A program made the translations under genes and the position numbers. A stretch of 6,754 bases of DNA from an uncultured Lentisphaeria bacterium. GTDB lineage: Bacteria > Verrucomicrobiota > Lentisphaeria > Victivallales > Victivallaceae. Under the pieces are notes generated by a model, which worked only from the letters and a program-made list of their open reading frames with translations, did no database searches and had not been told where the DNA came from. Positions within the stretch are counted from its first letter, which is position 1. The number at the start of each line of letters is the position of its first letter. The stretch is taken from positions 1 to 6,754 of the forward strand of contig CAIJKT010000997.1 of assembly GCA_903821255.1 (NCBI GenBank), written 5' to 3'. This document shows positions 5,626-6,754 of this stretch, one piece after another.

Positions 5626-6596
5626 CAACCATTAAACAGCCTGCACTTATGGATAAGTTTGATGTTGAAAAACACCCGCTATCGAATGCAGTCTGGAAGG
5701 AACTGGAAAAACTTTATCCTAATCAACCGCGAAGTCAGATTTATCAAGAACATCTTGGGAAGATTGTGCCAGATGAATTCGACATAATTCCTGAAATCCT
5801 TTTTGAAGGTGAAAAAGGAACGGTGGTGCAACCAGAGAACAGCAGTCCTGCTCTAACAGAATTGGGAATGTTCCTGGATAGAATTTACCGTTTTGAAAAA
5901 GTGGAAGCTCGACCAGATTCAGAAAGGATGTCGCTAATCAAAACGTCCATTGATACTGTTAACGGAATGCCGGATGTTGAAGGAATTCGTGAACTTAAGA
6001 CAGAGCTTATAGAAAAACTTAAACATCTTCAGCAAGCAGGGTTACAACAGAGACGGTATGAAATCATTTTCAAAGATGAAACAAAACCATTTACAACATT
6101 TAGAATTTTTAAGACAAACTTTATAAAACATGCTCGGCTGGCATTAGAAAAAAAGGGAATCCCAACCTTTGATTTTAGAACAAATGATTCGCCGATAATA
6201 TTAATCACGCTTCTGGCAATCGAAATTACCAATTATTTTCGCAATAAAAAGTTTTCCTCAGTAGATCTTGGGAAAATGATTCATCTGGCATATTCCACCG
6301 CAGAAGATTACAAGGATTGGTTCCACGGGGCCATGATAAATAAAGCACAATCGCTTGATCAAACCGACGAGCTATTAGAAGAAATACGCCGCATCGGTAT
6401 TAAATTAAAAAAAGAACTAATCATTAAGAATGGGAAAAAATATAAACTCGTAAATGATGATGTAGCAAAAGAGCTCAAAAAAATACCAAGATATGCTGAA
6501 GTCATAGAAAATATTAGCAAGGACTATCGGAAACATCTCTTGCATATTCCCGTGGAAGAGATAAATAGATTATTATTATCCCCCAGAAAACAATAG
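5622..6596 (+). CDS. Unknown protein coupled to the recombinase
   Basis: I do not recognise this 324-residue protein. It has no signal peptide and no clear transmembrane helix; a hydrophobic stretch at 191-201 (PIILITLLAIE) looks like a buried helix. It is rich in Lys and Glu and predicted mostly helical, with helices at about 77-93, 117-140 and 192-207. The C-terminal third (about 214-290) carries LGKMIHLAYST, KDWFHGAMI and ELLEEIRRIGIKLKKELIIKNGKKYKL; the last could be a small winged-helix-like unit, which is a guess. The start is clear: AAGGAG (5606-5611), 10 nt before an ATG that overlaps the recombinase stop as ATGA. Coupled translation implies a joint role, for example a directionality factor, targeting partner or element regulator, although it is much larger than typical excisionases. 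It is visibly the most AT-rich gene in the window. Confidence 0.85.
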   Translation: MTTIKQPALMDKFDVEKHPLSNAVWKELEKLYPNQPRSQIYQEHLGKIVPDEFDIIPEILFEGEKGTVVQPENSSPALTELGMFLDRIYRFEKVEARPDSERMSLIKTSIDTVNGMPDVEGIRELKTELIEKLKHLQQAGLQQRRYEIIFKDETKPFTTFRIFKTNFIKHARLALEKKGIPTFDFRTNDSPIILITLLAIEITNYFRNKKFSSVDLGKMIHLAYSTAEDYKDWFHGAMINKAQSLDQTDELLEEIRRIGIKLKKELIIKNGKKYKLVNDDVAKELKKIPRYAEVIENISKDYRKHLLHIPVEEINRLLLSPRKQ

Positions 6597-6754
6597 AATT
6601 CAATTTGACGACTTTATAATAAAACACTTACCGTTTTTTTTAAACAAAATCTACAGAATCTTTGAAACGGGACAATCGATAATCCCGATTAAGTGCTTTG
6701 TAATTAACAAGATACGACTTGTTATAATGTATTTTTGAGAGTATCTTTATCTCC
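6597..6754. other. AT-rich 3' intergenic region
   Basis: No gene is visible in these 158 bp. A run of eight T (6634-6641) follows the unknown gene but has no GC-rich stem before it, so it is not a good intrinsic terminator. CACTTA (6625-6630) and TAAGTG (6690-6695) are complementary, and the match extends imperfectly on the outer side (AAAACACTTA against TAAGTGCTTT). Inside this span CGGGA (6668-6672) pairs with TCCCG (6683-6687), and AATCG (6674-6678) with CGATT (6686-6690), as mutually exclusive hairpins. The right end holds a candidate promoter. Confidence 0.55.
6698..6728 (+). promoter_or_regulatory. Candidate promoter with operator-like palindrome
   Basis: A perfect -10 box TATAAT lies at 6723-6728, with TTGTAA (6698-6703) 19 bp upstream as a weak -35. 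The inverted repeat TAACAAG (6705-6711) / CTTGTTA (6718-6724), with a 6-bp centre, fills the spacer and overlaps the first bases of the -10 box. This 20-bp dyad is the size of a dimeric helix-turn-helix operator. It would read rightward into a gene beyond the window. Confidence 0.45.

Noticed and set aside
6634..6641. Intrinsic terminator after the unknown gene
   Set aside because: There is a run of eight T but no GC-rich hairpin immediately before it.

Overview
The window is bacterial chromosomal DNA with two parts that differ in composition. The left part (about 385-3888) is moderately GC-rich and carries conserved housekeeping-type genes. The right part (about 3900-6754) is clearly more AT-rich and carries a tyrosine recombinase and an unknown gene, so it looks like a mobile or accessory segment. 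No rRNA, tRNA or CRISPR is visible. The style of the recombinase, the SDR C-terminus and the repeat cluster remind me of Lentisphaerota (Victivallales-like gut bacteria). That is recognition by eye with low to moderate confidence, and no single marker proves it.

Layout. 1-246: a repeat cluster made of a perfect 59-bp direct repeat and a 54-bp tandem repeat, each full copy holding a small ACTCC/GGAGT inverted repeat; probably non-coding. 385-2716 (+): a tight three-gene unit. It holds a MEMO1-like metal-binding protein (AmmeMemoRadiSam protein B), an SDR oxidoreductase 23 bp downstream, and a secreted protein of unknown function that overlaps the SDR by ATGA. 2720-3139 (-): a HIT-family nucleotide hydrolase, converging with the secreted protein across a 3-bp gap. 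3217-3888 (-): queC, the 7-cyano-7-deazaguanine (preQ0) synthase of queuosine biosynthesis, 77 bp upstream of the HIT gene and possibly co-transcribed with it.

3889-4257 is an AT-rich divergent intergenic region dense in small direct and inverted repeats, plausible promoters and a hairpin that would cover a Shine-Dalgarno sequence. 4258-5625 (+) is a tyrosine recombinase with a complete R-K-H-R-H-Y catalytic set. 5622-6596 (+) is an unrecognised 324-residue protein, translationally coupled to the recombinase by an ATGA overlap. 6597-6754 has no gene but holds a TATAAT box overlapped by a 7-bp inverted repeat, as if another regulated gene begins just to the right.

The best candidate for something undescribed is the recombinase plus coupled unknown protein, together with the repeat-rich DNA on both sides. 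It could be a minimal integrative element or the edge of a larger island. The window shows only part of it, so element ends and function are inference.
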